Below, piece after piece: positions 33,114 to 47,401 of a stretch of DNA of 64,000 bases. This stretch comes from Heliocidaris erythrogramma (Eukaryota > Echinodermata > Echinoidea > Camarodonta > Echinometridae). The notes under the pieces were generated by a model. The model made no database searches. It worked only from the letters and a program-made list of their open reading frames with translations, and was not told where the DNA came from. The position numbers and the translations under genes were made by a program. Positions within the stretch are counted from its first letter, which is position 1. Every line of letters begins with the position of its first letter. The stretch is from NCBI GenBank assembly GCA_025617745.1, contig CM046853.1, positions 59,295,233-59,359,232 of the forward strand, given 5' to 3'.

Positions 33114-34252
33114 CTCCTGCAACAATTTTTCCAGTTGATTTCGTGCACTAACCGACTTCTTAACTTCAACCCTGGATCCAACACTGTATGCCAAACTTAA
33201 TCCTAACCTTAAACCTGACATTAAACCAATCAAACTATAGCCCAGATCAATAAACCAGTTCAGAATTACAATTTGCGCATGTGCAGATAAAGTTCATTTG
33301 TACCTAGTACAACTAGTACAAGTGACCTTTATATGCTTTCATAACATGCACATTATGATATGATTTTACTTGTTTTATAACAAGTAGCGCATCCAGAAAT
33401 CCAAGTTAGGGCAATTTCATGGTCATTTATACCATGTACTAATTCAGAACTGGCTTATTGTCACTAGAGCATGTATCAATCACTTTTCATCATATGTCCC
33501 ATATATGTCCTCTTGTTTTCCTACTTACTGTGAATCTATATGGGCCATTAATTGGACCAGTAAATGCTTTTGTTAGTTCTTGTTCTCATGGTCACTCCTA
33601 CATTATAAGTGCTAATGTCAGGATTAATTGGACTAATAAGAGATAGAACCTATTGGATGGAGGACTATATACAGGGTAAACCATCACTTCTGCAAAAAAT
33701 GCTCTTTTCAAAATAATTTACTGTCACCTTGAAAATACTTTTACAGTACGATTGAGAATATATGATTTTACCACCTCTTTTTAAACATTAAAACCTTGTT
33801 ATATGCACTCAAACAATAAAATCCAGTCCAATCAGAGGGACTTGACTAATTTGTAAGGTATAATGCTTTACATCATATTTCACTTTTAAGGCCACTCAGT
33901 TATCCGAGGGAGAGATAATTAGACTATTTCATAACTGATCACATAATAGTTAAGAAAGCATGTAGTAGTTGTAGTAGTGGCTACTGGTATTTTGCCAAGT
34001 GTGCCTGAAATGCCCAGGCACGTCCAGTAAGTTTTGCCCCCCTCTAGCAGCTTTCTACTCCCACTAGATCATTCTTTTTTGTCCAGGAAATCTTTGAAGA
34101 ACCTGGATGATTCCCCCTTGGCACCATGCCAAAGAGGTGATGACAGGTACCTGGGAACGAAGGAAGGAGGGATTGAAGAAAGATGGATAGAACGAGAGAA
34201 AGGCAGGGCATGCAGATAGATAATTGGACTCATTAGTCTGTTTCCATTTGGT

Positions 34253-34520
34253 AGCTTAGCAAAATGTTGTGGCGCATAAGAACGCGGGAAAGACGCATAT
34301 GACAAAATTATTCAAGATCAAAATTTTATTCTATAGAAGCAGAACCAAAATATTAGGATGTAGAATTAGTATTTAACTCTTTGAACACTTTTAAGCAAAA
34401 GAATATGAAAACTTTTTGCAGATTTGTCTGATTCTAATTTTAAAAGCACATACAAAATTAGCAATTTTCCTCCTTGCATCTTTCCCGCATCTTTATGTGC
34501 CACTGCGTTTCACTAAGCTT
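34253..34520. mobile_element. AGCTTAGC-ended MITE, copy 1
   Basis: About 268 bp with inverted ends AGCTTAGCAAAATG and a GGCGCATAAGAACGCGGGAA block. Homologous over the full length to 46975-47240 and, in reverse orientation, to 55260-55527. Non-coding. Confidence 0.72.
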
Positions 34521-34886
34521 ACCTTAGCAAGTAGCACTACCATAAGCAGGAAAATAATCTTGTGAAGGAATTTCTCAATGTCTCTCTCTCTCTAGATTTG
34601 GTGATTGTTTTTATAATGTATATAATTGAGATATATTGCATGATCACAACAATTTAATGAGCATCAACGAAGAAAAGCAAATGTGCAATCAGTTTTTGTC
34701 TGTAATACATAGGTGATGATACATAGATTGTTTTGCTGTGAATATTATATGTGAATGTGTTTTGCTTTTACTAGTAATTAATAGACCACAATCTTGCCAT
34801 GTTTCCATAGCACTGTCTATGATAAGGAATTGGAAAGGCAATGATCGAGAAATAAAGAATAAAGCAGGGAATAGAAATAAAAGAAT

Positions 34887-34891
<5 letters not shown>

Positions 34892-34918
<27 letters not shown>
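34892..34918 (+). repeat. (GA)n microsatellite
   Basis: About 13 GA units. A similar tract is at 32601-32623. Both are in the same synapsin intron. Confidence 0.9.
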
Positions 34919-36728
34919 TGAGTGAACTGAAGCCATCTTAAAAATCTAATAAAAAAACATCAAATTCCCCAGGTTTTTCTTAACTGGCCCCTCAGGACAA
35001 TCATGTCAGAAGAGTTGATGACACATTAGAAGCCCTAGACCTCAAAACTTTTAAAAGTTTACTCCAAGAAAGAAGCAGTGCAACCCTCTCTATGACTAAG
35101 CGGGTGCAAATTAGGACGTCTAGTGGCACGTTCTATATTTGGGAGGGCAAATCGCTCCGATTGGTGAAAACAAATTTTCCTCAAACACACACTGATCATG
35201 TGACAGACCATTATTATCTACATGTCAGACGTCAACAATCTCGACAATAACTGTGACTATTGTTCCAAAGAAGGATTAGTCTAAAGTTTGAATGAAAACA
35301 GTTGTGCTTGTGAAAGGAAACTAATCTGGCTCATCCTTTTTCAAATTACAGTTCACATGATTTTCATTCAATAACAAAAATACCCCACATTTTTGCTCCT
35401 CCCTCACCCATATCAGAGAGATGATTTTGAGAGCTTAGTGTATCTTCTGTGAAAGAAAATATAAGATGAAATCAATATATTGGTATGAGAAATTCTGTTC
35501 TTCTACATACCTAAATTCATAGTGGAATAATGAATTATAGGCAAAATCCAAATGATTATTAAAACTTTTTTTTTCTGAAACAAAAGTTAGATCAGCAGAT
35601 GTTGGATTTCAAGAGGGGTGGGGCAGATAAACAGTTGCCCTTCCAATACTTATTTTCATAAGTATATCAGATGCAGAAATAGGCACACACAAAAGGATTG
35701 TAGATCTGCCACGAAATAACCATGACTGGGAAAGCAGAAAGCATACAGGTCAAGAAAAATATCTAATTCCAGTGGAGGTTGGACCACATTCCAAATAAAT
35801 TACAACTTATCTGAACAGTGGAGGGTTCAAAACAAACAAAAAGATTCAAAATGGCCCTGTGGTTCAATAGCATCACTTCTACATATTACCTATCAGGTCA
35901 GCACATTACTGGAAAGCAGGGCAAATGCAAGTTGACAAAAAGGAGTAAATTGTGTACCTCAAGACTGATATGACTGGATAATTAGAATAAAAAATTCAAA
36001 ATGTTGGACATGAATTGCCCATAGGATTGATACAACTGATCCCAAGTATCATCAAGCTTGGTAATTAGTGACTATATGACCTCCATGTAACTGCAGATTA
36101 ATGAGTCAAAAGACACAAAAAAAGAAAAGTCGGGTCTCTGCATGAAGGTCAATTTCATGGCCACCCCCCTCCTCTCCGTCAGCCCACTGTCCACTGCTTA
36201 CCTCTGAGTCACAGGCTCACTGACCTCTACTCTACATTTGTCATGTCCTATTTTATAGCCTTTTAACATTGCTCCAAGGGGCCTAGACCATCCAGAAAGT
36301 TTTTACCTGGATATCATAAGTCATATGCAGCATATGTGAAGGATGGAGGATATGTGGATTGTGTTTCATACAGTTTCATACAATAATCAATTTTCTAAAT
36401 TCAACCCTGGAATGTAAATGTAACCGGCCTAACCCAAAACCTAACGTAAATCCAATCACAACCCTCACATTTGGATGTCCATCTCTGACGAAAGTAAGCC
36501 CGGAGCAAGTGTCTCAGGTGCATGTGTTGGATCTCCAATGAAAGTGATGAAAGTGGTGATCTTTTTCTCCTCATTTTGCTCTCCTAACATAACTGAAAAG
36601 AAACCCATAAGCTCTAAACTAGTGTGGTAGTAGGCCAGGTAGTCCTGTATATATTGAGGTGACTGTAATACTCTTTCCTTGGAGGTGAAGGGTCATAGGG
36701 GGTGTCATAAGAAATGGAGAAGTCTTAC

Positions 36729-36803
36729 CTGTCTGTCATGGGAATCTCTTCCACCACAGCTGAGCCTGTGTTTGCTTTCCAGTTCCCAGAAATTGAAGTC
36801 CTC
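36729..36803 (-). CDS. SYN: Synapsin exon, domain C ([13 protein letters not shown])
   Basis: A 75-bp exon between acceptor TTTTCCAG (36804-36807 and above) and donor GTAAGACT (36721-36728). It encodes [19 protein letters not shown] followed by IPMTDR, matching the vertebrate segment RTSVSGNWKTNTGSA. The first base completes an AAG lysine codon with exon 47402-47544, and the last two bases complete an Arg codon with exon 32076-32178. An alternative acceptor three bases into the exon (CAGGAG) would break the frame. Confidence 0.94.
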
Positions 36804-37081
36804 CTGGAAAAAAAAAATTGGAACAAAAAACGTAGAAAGATTACCAATATTTATGTGAGTTATTCAAGCTTAACAGGATCACAAAGACTTGTAAGAAATC
36901 AACTCAATGGCAATATCAGTACCCTACTGTATTAATTATAGAAATCATGTTCAAATATTAAAATCTCATTGTCATGTTAGCACATTCCAATAGGTGATGC
37001 ACTTATGTATTTTTTTAATATCATAACAAGGTATAAAAGTATTATCAAATCAACATACCATATGAGAGGGTGAAAAGGTCT

Positions 37082-37214
37082 GGGGAGCATTTCATCAAGC
37101 GTTTTGTCAGTGATTTTTACTGACAATTGTTATAAGCTACTGAAATCCTTGCATCTGATTGGCTGAGAGCAAATTTGTCAGTAAAAATCACTGACAAGAC
37201 ACCTGATGAAGCAG
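37082..37214. mobile_element. GGGGAGCATTTCATC MITE, copy A
   Basis: A 133-bp element with inverted ends GGGGAGCATTTCATCAAG and CTGATGAAGC, and paired GTCAGTGATTTTTACTGAC words. The core CTGAAATCCTTGCATCTGAT is shared with 37517-37640 (inverted) and 62976-63100. Non-coding, in a synapsin intron. Confidence 0.72.
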
Positions 37215-37516
37215 TAAAGAATAAGATGATTTATTTTGATTACTGACTTTTTCCATAACTGTACAAATGTGATCTCTTGCAAAAGAATTTAAAAAAAAAG
37301 TATGCAGAAGAAGAATTTTTCATCATAAAAAGAAATGAGATACAATTTTCATTCCCCTCTTACATTTCACCATTTAAGCCTCTCCCCATCCTCTGTATGC
37401 CTATTTCAAGATTTTTCACAGAGACACAACCGTTGTCAATTTCATTTTAGTCTATGATCCGTTTTTCTTAGCCCAAGGGTAATTGTTAGCCAGAGGCATT
37501 GGGGCCTCAGACAGCT

Positions 37517-37640
37517 GGGGAGCGTTTCATCAAGTGTTTTGTCAGTGACTGTTACTGACAAATTTGCTCTCAGCCAATCAGATGCAAGGATTTCAGTAGC
37601 TTGTAACAGTTGTCGGTAAAAATCACTGACAAAACCCCCA
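37517..37640. mobile_element. GGGGAGCGTTTCATC MITE, copy B (inverted core)
   Basis: Same family as 37082-37214, about 300 bases away, with the core in the opposite orientation (ATCAGATGCAAGGATTTCAG). The right tip is truncated to ACAAAACCCCC. Confidence 0.7.
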
Positions 37641-39515
37641 AAATCTTTTGAGTTTTATGTAGAATTCACACAAGTAAGCTGAGAGTAAAGCTGTATTCTT
37701 GTTTTATAAGGAAAATTACAAATAATAGTTATTTGACCAGCACATCAGTAATATATTACAACATGATAAAATCCTCTGTTACTGTACTTGGTCAATACTT
37801 GTTGCACTGTATTGTACTCCTATCAAAGGTTTTAGTCAAATAATACTAGTCACTTCACCCACTTGGCTTACACAAGCTGTTAAAGAGTAATTCCCAAATA
37901 AACTGCACATATATCATCTTAGAAAAAGTATAGTTGCCTTCATGCCTGATGCATTCTTTTTCATCCCATCATTTTGTGCTTACAAAACTAAATAAATCAA
38001 TCCGGAAATCGTGCATGCATTATCCAAACCCTGGCATAGGTTTGATCCAACTAATAGTTACATGGTAAAAAGGGGAAAAAATGGTCCAGTGCAATTATCC
38101 ATGTTGATGTTTTCATTGTTGCCATAGTAATATAACTACATTTCAAGTTTGCCACTTTTGAGGCAGAACACAGGTTTTTTTATCATCAGATCTGTGCCAA
38201 GGTAATAAGAAAAATCAGATAATCTGGAGAGCCCTGGGAATTCTAGAATATCACATAATCTCATCATTTAACTCATCCTCTTATCAAATTCACCCTCTTC
38301 TCTGGCCCCCATTTTCCCCCTTACCTATCAAACTGCCCTCATTTTGAAATTGTATTTGATGTCTATGAACAAAGAGCCTGTCTTTCTTTGTAAATTCAAA
38401 ACGGATTCATGAATTGTGAAGCCAGTTGTCATAAAGCATGTTTGTGTGAAAATAAATAATGAAAAAAGGCACTATAACTGCAACTTGTCTCACAACGTGT
38501 TTTTTTTGTGATATACCTGTTTATTATCAGCCTGGTGGTATTGCGAGGGTAGCTACACATCTATAAAATAAACTTGCCAAGGTAAAATATAACTATGAAG
38601 GAAAAACAAACACAACAACAACAATAAAAACCATGTCATGTATTGTGCAGTCTCTCTATCTTATTTCTGGACTTTCTGCTGAAGGATACTCATGTTGAAC
38701 CAAATTGTTACTGATGGCCATTTTCACAGAAAGAAACTTTTGCAAATACAAACATTAGTGATTATGATTCCACTCATTCATTGCCTAATTTCTTATTTTC
38801 CAATCTGGACCACTCATGAAATTTATGAAAGTTTTGTACACTTGAAAATATCTGGTATTACAGTACTCTATGAATGCATAAGAAAAAAAAAATGAAAAGG
38901 AGAGACAAGAATTATGCCTTAAAAATAAGTTTGTTTACATTGCAGTTATCATTCAACTGTAAGAAGAAAAAAAATCCAAAGCAGAATATAAACTGAGCAA
39001 AGTGCAGAAAGATTAACTTTTAAAAGATAGAGAGAGAAAGCTGGAGAGAGTGATGATGGATTTTCCTAATTGAATTAGAAATGGTATTCCTGTGTACTCC
39101 TAGACACCTGCAGATGGATATCAGTCAGCACCCACATTGTCCCACTTGTCCCCAGGTAAGAGGGAAAATCCCCAGATACTATATTTTAGTGGCTTGAACC
39201 TCTCCAGGTAAACCAGAATTGTGTCTTACAATTCTATGTAAATTGTAAGTCCAAATTATTTTTGCAGGTTTTGTATGTTAAATACTTTCAGTTTCTTGCT
39301 GTCTGATGAAGATATTAACATGTTGTTAGTGTGAAGCTTTATACACATGGTTCCTCACAACTACAAACTAGTTATGTTACCATGGTGGTATAACAAATAG
39401 ATTTCCCTGAGGTAAAAGGGTTATGGGGCAGTACAAACTGAACATAAACAGAGCAAGTGAGGGTCACAGTATAGATGATTATAGTATTAGGATATTAAAA
39501 CAAGATCAGATAGAT

Positions 39516-39518
<3 letters not shown>

Positions 39519-39554
<36 letters not shown>

Positions 39555-39770
39555 CAGATAGAGATACAGAGAAAGAGAGAGGGAGGTAGAAATATGAATA
39601 AGAAATACAGACATGGAGGAAAGAAAGAGATGGAGATAAGAGAGAGGGGAAGAAGAGAGAGAGAGATACATAGAGAAAGTGAGAGAAAGAAGAGGGAGAT
39701 AGAGAGGAGAGGGAGAGAGAGAGTGAGAGGGGAAAGAGCAAGAGAGAGACAGAGAGAGCAGGATAGAGAA
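39519..39770 (+). repeat. Purine (GA)n tract
   Basis: About 250 bases of nearly pure GA/AGG, starting with (GA)n. The long open frames on both strands here are low-complexity artefacts. Confidence 0.9.
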
Positions 39771-42700
39771 CAAATGGCCAACAGAGCAAGTCAGCAAGGG
39801 GAACTAACGAAGAACACCTAAAAAATGCACAAAATATTAAAGAAAAGCTTCGCCTGGAATCCTAATGAATTTTACTTATTGTTCCAATGAATCATAGGAT
39901 CAACCTTAGACAATAACTCGTTACTGACCTGAAGATGTTGAATTTTACCTGGCCTGGATTTAACTCCTCTAACTCTTCAGTTCCTCGATCTGTTTAAGGT
40001 TTAAGGAGGTACCTGGAGATTGAACCCACTATGAACCCCTCACACCCCCCTGATATTAAACTACAGCTGACTACAAAACAGGATGTAGTCTTTATGTTCA
40101 GGCATTATCAACTTGTTAATCTAATCAGATGGAAGGAGGGAGGTAACAGAATTTACCACTAAAAAAAAAAGAACATAGCGACTCTACTTAATTCGCTCCA
40201 ATTCTGCATGACAATGCTTACACATCCTGCTTTGGATGTTCACAGGCCTAGTCCATGATTTGGTAACTTTGTTGAGGCTTGATAAAATCTGAGCTGTCTG
40301 GCCTTACATGTTATTAGTGTATGTAATATGGCGTAAAAATGAAGCTATTGGGAAAAAAGCACTTCAAAATCATCATGTGCTTCACAAAAGTAAACATATG
40401 CAAGTGACTGGAAATGCCAGACTCATTTTCCCCCCATTGACTCAGACTAAAGCGTATGGCCATACACGTTCGTAAATGGGAGTATTCAGTCATAGAAATC
40501 TTAATAATAGCATTATATATTTGAAAACCTTTCTATGCCTGGCTATTTATTTATTCTTCTGAACATCATTATACAAGACAGATATAAAAATTCAACAATT
40601 TATTAAATCAAGCCTCCACAAAGTTACCGAATCCGTTTTTTATCTGTGTTGTGTCACCACGAAACCCAGACAAAGTTGCCAGAGGTCATTTTCCACAATC
40701 TGCAATTTCTCAGTTTCACTTTAATATACAGCATGCTAAAGTTTAGAATCTATAAATAGTCTTGAAATAGACATGAAGGTATGAAGGTGAGGAGTAATTC
40801 AGGAGAAAATTATCCTTAAAATGCAAGAGCATAGTCAAATGCGCAGTAAGAGCGCAGTGGGTGCGTAGTGCAGCATAAAGTCATATACACGCACCTGATC
40901 TGCAACAATAAAAGTAATGCACTTGTAAAAGAGCTGCAAAAGGGGCTGATTACACAGACTAGACTTCACTATCATATCATGTGACACTGAGACCTAATTC
41001 AAACCTTACAAAACATAAACTTCACATATTACTTTTGAGATGACATGGACTACTTCCAGGGCAGTTCCAAAACCACCCCTTTCCAATGATATCTCAGGCA
41101 CAAAATATTCCTTTTTAAGCTTTTAGCTCTTCATTTTCTTCAAAACAATCCAAACTTTCTGGAGAGCAACAACTCTAGTGGCCCCTGGGAAATGAGGACG
41201 TATCATCTTTTTGACAGTTAGTCTCTACTCCTGGATTATCTATTTTTTCCTCCTTGCCATAAAGACTAATTTTATCAGAGGGTAAAACCATGAAATACTG
41301 ATGTTTCTACTATAGAAAGAAAGGAAATAAATAAGCCTTGATACATTGTTTTTTGATATTTTAGGAAAGAAGTCAGAGTAAAATGTTCTTTCATTCTTCC
41401 AAGGAATCATTTCTAGGGAGGAGGTGATCAAATAAAAAGTCTTTATTCTAGACTAGAGCACAATGACACCATGTCATTAACTCATCCCTATGTCTTCAGG
41501 GAACAGGCCTGGGACCTACCCCCCTAGGGACGCGAGGAGGGGTGGAAGAGGGGGGACGGGGTACATAATTAATCACAGCTGTTCTTCTCCAAGAAATGCT
41601 TGACTCATGAAACCTCAACAAAAGATGTCATCTTTATTCTGACATCTGATTTTGTACCATCATTCTCTTTTTCCCAGTGTTTATTAGTAATAATCTCATG
41701 GGCAATGCCTTTTAATATATTTAAAAGAAATTGTGACATTTGGTGAAGACCTCTTGGTAATTCTGATTTATGCCAAATCTATCAAGATTTATGGCACATA
41801 TATCAAGATGATTAATGCTGCAGTACAATAATTTACTCCATCTTCTTACTTCAATCAATTCATTTCAATTCGGTTTATTAAGATGAAACATACAATGCAG
41901 TAGTTCAAGGACTTATAGTGCAATGTTTATATAAAACAGGCATCAGAAATAGGGATATTGATCAACAATTCAAATTATTATAGAAGCACATACTTCAAAC
42001 TATATTCATATTCTAATAAAATGATAATGATTAAGTTTGCATAAGGATGCAACCATATAGTCTAAAATTTGAAATTATGTTGCATCTATTATTTCAAGAA
42101 ACAATGTGAATCTGTGTAGAATATTCAATTTAAAAAAAGAGACAGAAACTATGCATTTGTATAATATAACTATAAAAGTAACTTCAAATGTTGGACCAAT
42201 TGACAGTGAACATGAAAGGAAGTGGAAATTATTACTTTTCAAATGTCACAATGAAATACATAAACTGAAGAATTGTATGTATGTGTATTTCACAAATTCT
42301 AGATATTAGTTGATTTTCTGCTGTCTTGTTTTCCTTTTTTTTATAAAGGCACTACTTAAGTAATTCTTTAACACCAGTTTGCTGTAGACTCTTTCTAGCC
42401 TCCTGAATAACATTTCAACCCTGAAATACTACCTTCAAACTGCATAAGTGTATTACATGGAGAGTGTTCTGAGTTGGATGGAACTATATGAATACTCTTA
42501 AAGTGGCATTAAACTGGTAGAACTTGAACAGCGTCATCTAACAGTGACTGCAGAATTAAGATTATAATTTGAAAATTAATTGCTTTTTATTTTGAATTTT
42601 GACAAACAGCTTGGATTGGATAATAGGTATATTTTATATTTCAAACTATTATGTTTGACTTTGCAAATGTGAAAAATTGCCTATAGGTACATTCTAAGCT

Positions 42701-44463
42701 TCTACAAACTAGAATGGGGCATGATGGGAAAATGAGAGGCACACACACTTTTCAAATCCTTTTAAAAGATGGTGCCATTAGGAGCTTCAGTTTACTGTCA
42801 TTTTAACATATCAAGAAAATTTTTGACGTAAAAAGTAAGATTCAGCCATTGATTGCTTCAAGGACATAGATGCATTGCATGAAAAAGAGCTTCAAATTAT
42901 TTGCAAAGCATTTTTCATATATCAAATCTAATTCACTGAAGGGTCATGGATACATGTTCTTTTCCATTTGATATGCATTTTTTATTGTTGTGAAACTGGG
43001 ATTTTTAGATTATTTACAATGGACAGCTTTAACTTATGAAATATGTACATGCATGTCTTTCTGTAGTTTATCAGGTTACAGGAAGTCTCATCCACATTAT
43101 TTTGAACAAGCAACAATTAATCTTAGAAGTGACCCCAGAGACCTGAAAGGAATGATGCAATATAATCAGATAATTCTCCTAAGATTAAAATCACTTGCTT
43201 ACATATTACTATCATCTGTAACAGGAGCATTGTTGAATCTGTGATCTGATCAGATTTAGCACGGCCAAACCACCTGGCTTCTCATAAGAGGCTACCTACG
43301 CTTTCTCATTTCTCGTTTGATCATGACCGCGAACCTCGATGAGTTCCTGCAATTTACTACTAAAACCGCATCAATGGCCGCCCAGGGTTGCCAAAACTTT
43401 CCCTTCTGTCCCCCTCACCAATTGCTCTCTTTCTTGGGCAGTAAGTTAAAAAAAGGAAATTAGTCTATCAAATAAGACCCCAGGACTTACACAAAATTCA
43501 CACATTTACAAAAGTATGGGGGCCTCTTGTACAAAAGCAACTAAAAAAATTAAACACAACTTGATTTTAAAGGGGATGCATAGTTTTGGTTGACCTCAAA
43601 ATCTCTTTGTCAGATTTCATGGATTTCAGGTGATTAAAAGCAAGATACAAGCATTACTAAATTGCTGTGAAGTTTCTGCCTGCTGAAGTGGAATATTAAA
43701 CAAATGCGAGGCAGAGAATAATTTAGATACCTGGCCTAGGACGCAAATTCAAACAACATTGATATGCACTATACACACATGTAAAACCTATACGTCTGTG
43801 ACACGCAAACAACAAACAAGCTATCTCCAAGTGAACCAATGACATGATTGTACTGGGAGCAGTCGGGGTCCAAGTGACCTAGCGTATAGGGTACTGCTAA
43901 GCCATGATCTTGCTTTGATTTGATTCCTTTGAAAAGTTTATCTGAAATCATGGATGGAATATCAAAACATCTCGCACATGTATCCTTTGATTAAAGGAGA
44001 ACAATATGAGACTTTATTTGACTTGTTTCATTCCAAGTTTCCATTTGCTATCAAAGTTATGAATTAGCTTTAAACCAATCAAGATTGTATATTCAGGGGT
44101 CACGACATCTGCTTCTTTCGTGGAGTTGTGTCTAAATGCAGCATTTTATGCAAATTGTGGATTTGTCAGTAGTTTCTGTAAAACTGTGGTTGGTTTTTAC
44201 CCTGATGTAATGTGATGACTAAAAGGATAGTACAAAAATAATTTTTTTTCAAAAGTAGTTTTTATTTGAAAAAATTCTGTTATATTTTCATTACTTTTCA
44301 TTTAGCAGCAAGATCAAAAATGACAATGCGTTCATTACTGTGACTAGCATCAGACTTGATCCTTAACACTTGTCAAAATCTAACATAAGAATATGACACA
44401 TTGCTTTTTTATAGAAGCATTTATAGCCTTCATCTTTTTAAATTTCATTTTGAAGTATGGGTT

Positions 44464-44594
44464 AGGTGCATTGTGTCCGGGCATGCCAGAATCCGATGAC
44501 CGGGGTAATAATATATATCTGTAATTGTGAGCGCTTTGGGCCACTATGGGAAAAGCGCGTTATAAATGCCAGGTATTATTATTATTATTATTAA
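44464..44594 (+). repeat. SINE 3' part with (ATT)n tail
   Basis: CCGGGGTAATAATA followed by GTGAGCGCTTTGGGCCAC, then AAAGCGCGTTATAAATGCC and a (TAT)n/(ATT)n tail. It is the same family as 58027-58120 and 62903-63235. It is 5'-truncated, as is usual for SINEs. Confidence 0.65.
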
Positions 44595-44996
44595 TAAAAA
44601 CAAAAAAATCCTGCTGTTCTTTTTTGGTGTTTGTTATGTAGCTGAAATAAAATGGTGATTTGCTCAGTGAGTTGATTAGGACCGGATGTAACTTATAGCT
44701 GCATCACACATCATATTATAACATTAAAAAACACAATTGAATGATAAATTTGTCATCATCAACTGACATATTTTTCACATTTTCATTATTTACAAAAGAA
44801 AATTTCCTTACTGGGTATTTTGTCTTAATGCTACTCTGTGCTATCAATCAAAACAAATTCCAGAATGTAGTATTCTTTTACCAATTGAGATATGATCATG
44901 TGAGATGACAAACAGTCGATGACAGTCATCTGTCCACATATGAATGGTGTTAATAGCCATCATAACCAATAAAAAGGAAGAAATGTAACAACTCTC

Positions 44997-45215
44997 TTTT
45001 TCCAGATCCTTCCTGAGAGCTGAACATTACCTTTTCTTTGGACACAGAGATGACACATAGCTCAAGAGCAAATTAAATTTAGTGAATAGATACAAATAAG
45101 AATTAAAAAAAAAGGAAAGAATATAACACCTTTTTTTTCCAGATCAGTCCCAAGAGCTTTTCTTTGGACATAGAGATGACACATAGCAAATGAAATTTAG
45201 TGAGTAGATACAAAC
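44997..45215 (+). repeat. Imperfect ~135-bp direct duplication
   Basis: TTTCTTTGGACACAGAGATG with ACACATAG and AAATTTAGTGAATAGATACA recurs about 130 bases on as TTTCTTTGGACATAGAGATG and AAATTTAGTGAGTAGATACA. Each copy follows TTCCAGATC. Confidence 0.7.
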
Positions 45216-46974
45216 AGTGTCACCCTTCATTTGGACAATCTCTTAACTCCCTTTCCTGTTTGCTTATCGGCGATTCGCTCCCAGCACGCAATCCCAACTG
45301 TACTTTTATCCTCGCGTGGGGTGGGGGGGGTCCGTCCCTAGGGGGGGGGGGGGGGGGGAGCATGATGAGGGGGTGGATAGATTTCAGAGATATATTTGTG
45401 TGGGTTGTGAAATGATACATGTAGCATCATACAGGTGAATTATGGGTACTGTGCTTATCATTCTCTGTCACGATCATATCGAATACCTACATACCAGCTA
45501 CATGTCTTGCTCTACATTTATTTTAATAGACCTTCAACTTTTTACCCTCATATCTGATGAACTATTACAAAAAACGGATATGCTAACTTGTGATATATTC
45601 TGAAAGGTATTGTTTGTTTGTTTGATTGATTTTATTTCTGCGTTCAATAGCATGATACAAAATATAATAATACATGTATTACAAGATAAAAAATATATAA
45701 ACATTAACGCAGGAGACTGTCATCATGAGCGATTTGCTTGATGTCGATGGCGGCCTGTTACTGTAGATGTTCAATGATAACAATTTCAAACCTTCATTCC
45801 TTCAAATGGTTGAGAAACCAACACACTTTTGACAAAGGCTGTATAAAAAAAGAACTTCTATAATTCTATAGATAAACATCTCAAATTTTCTTCAAAATTT
45901 AAATTTCCTACCCACCAGTAAGTCATTCCTAGCTGGAAACATAAAGTGAACTGTAAATAATATGTTACTGATTTGCTATGAATGAATGAAGAGTGTCACT
46001 TTCCACCTGTTTAAAATATATATCTTTCTTGACTACAACTGAGTAAAATTCCCTACAGATGCTTATCAAGACCAAATTTCAATTGCATGGAAACCACATT
46101 GTGGCAACATGTCATATTTACAAATATAAAATATGTATTTACAAAGAGGAATGTGTTGTTGGCAAGATGGATGATCCTTAATTTGAATGAGCACAAACCT
46201 TGGGGAAACTTTGTATGAAGAACAGGAAAGTGGTTTATCCTAAATTACAAGATCGGACATTCTTAACCCTAAGGATGACCTTGTTTATTCTTAACATCTT
46301 GCTAACCTTCCCTCACTTTTCCCGAAATCAAGCCTATTAGAGGATTTTTTTAAACGATGCACAGGAAAGTCTAATTGGTTGAAATTTGTTTTCATCAACT
46401 GGTCTAAATACTTTGTCACATCTCGTTTGAGCGTTCTGGTGGCGTCACATATTGTGTACATAATTGCAGTTGAGGCTACAGCAAGGTGTTTTGTTTTCCA
46501 CTATAATAATGAGAAAGTTGCAATCGTACCAGGTCCATCGCTTATAAAGGCATAGGGCAGGTTTGCATGTTTGTACCACATAAATATATAAATATACATT
46601 ATATGCATATACATTAAATGTATGAAACAGATTTGTAACTTATAGATGTAATCTTACATGATCGGCTTTCTCGAATATTTCATGGATAAAGATAATGGGT
46701 AAAACAAAGAAATATAGTTGTATGAATTGATTCATTGGTAAAACAAAAAAAATTATCAAATTCTTCCGTAATGTTTAATTCGATTGTTCTTCAAAAAGTA
46801 ACCGATACTAATTTTATATTTCCTTTTTAAAAATATAAATAAAGGTTTTTTTAATGTTTAGAGGACCAAGTTCTGGCAAATTTCCAACATGGTTCAGTGA
46901 ACTAGTTGCAGCAGCAAATACACCTATTAAAAATTAACACAAAAGCATGTATACCCTTTCTCTACTGGACTGGA

Positions 46975-47240
46975 AGCTTAGCGACATGTGATTGCACGTA
47001 AAAACGTGGGAGAGATGCATATGACAAAATTATTCAAAATCATAACTTTATTACATAGATATAGAAAGAAAATATGAGGATGTAGCATTAGTATTGAACT
47101 CTATTAACACGGTTAAGCTTAATAATATGAAAGTTTTATTCAGATAAGTCTGACTGCAAGTTTAGATGCACAGACAAAACTAGCAATTTCGCTTTTTGCG
47201 TCTTTCCAGCATCTTTTATGCGCTGTTACGTCTTGGTAAG
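46975..47240. mobile_element. AGCTTAGC-ended MITE, copy 2
   Basis: Same orientation as the copy at 34253. It shares GATGCATATGACAAAATTAT and GAGGATGTAGCATTAGTATT. The right end is decayed (TTGGTAAG instead of CTAAGCTT). It lies about 160 bases downstream (in transcript sense) of the 47402-47544 synapsin exon. Confidence 0.65.
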
Positions 47241-47401
47241 ATACCTGACTTGACAGTGACTATCAAGATGCAGCAATGATAGGGTGGGTGAGATCTGCAG
47301 TTCTGTTGAGAGCCAAAGAGTTTTAAATACCTCAAATACATACATGACAAACAAATTTGTCAGCAGAGGAGATAATCAATTGAATTTTCAACCAGACTTA
47401 C

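Larger units (their letters stand above)
32179..36728 (-). other. Synapsin intron, 4.55 kb
   Basis: Contains poly-A (about 32500-32517), (GA)n tracts, the 132-bp palindromic MITE and the first AGCTTAGC MITE. No exon of another gene recognised. Confidence 0.8.
36804..47401 (-). other. Synapsin intron, 10.6 kb
   Basis: Contains two GGGGAGC MITEs, the long GA tract, a SINE tail, the 135-bp duplication, a poly-G run and the second AGCTTAGC MITE. No coding sequence recognised on either strand. Confidence 0.8.

Noticed and set aside
39423-39821. Long open frames on both strands in the GA tract
   Set aside because: They are Arg/Glu or Ser/Leu strings created by a purine repeat, open in several frames at once, with no splice or family support.
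42990-43244. An 84-codon plus-strand frame as a nested TIMP exon
   Set aside because: It lacks the spaced cysteines and CxC start of TIMP and has no splice sites at its edges.
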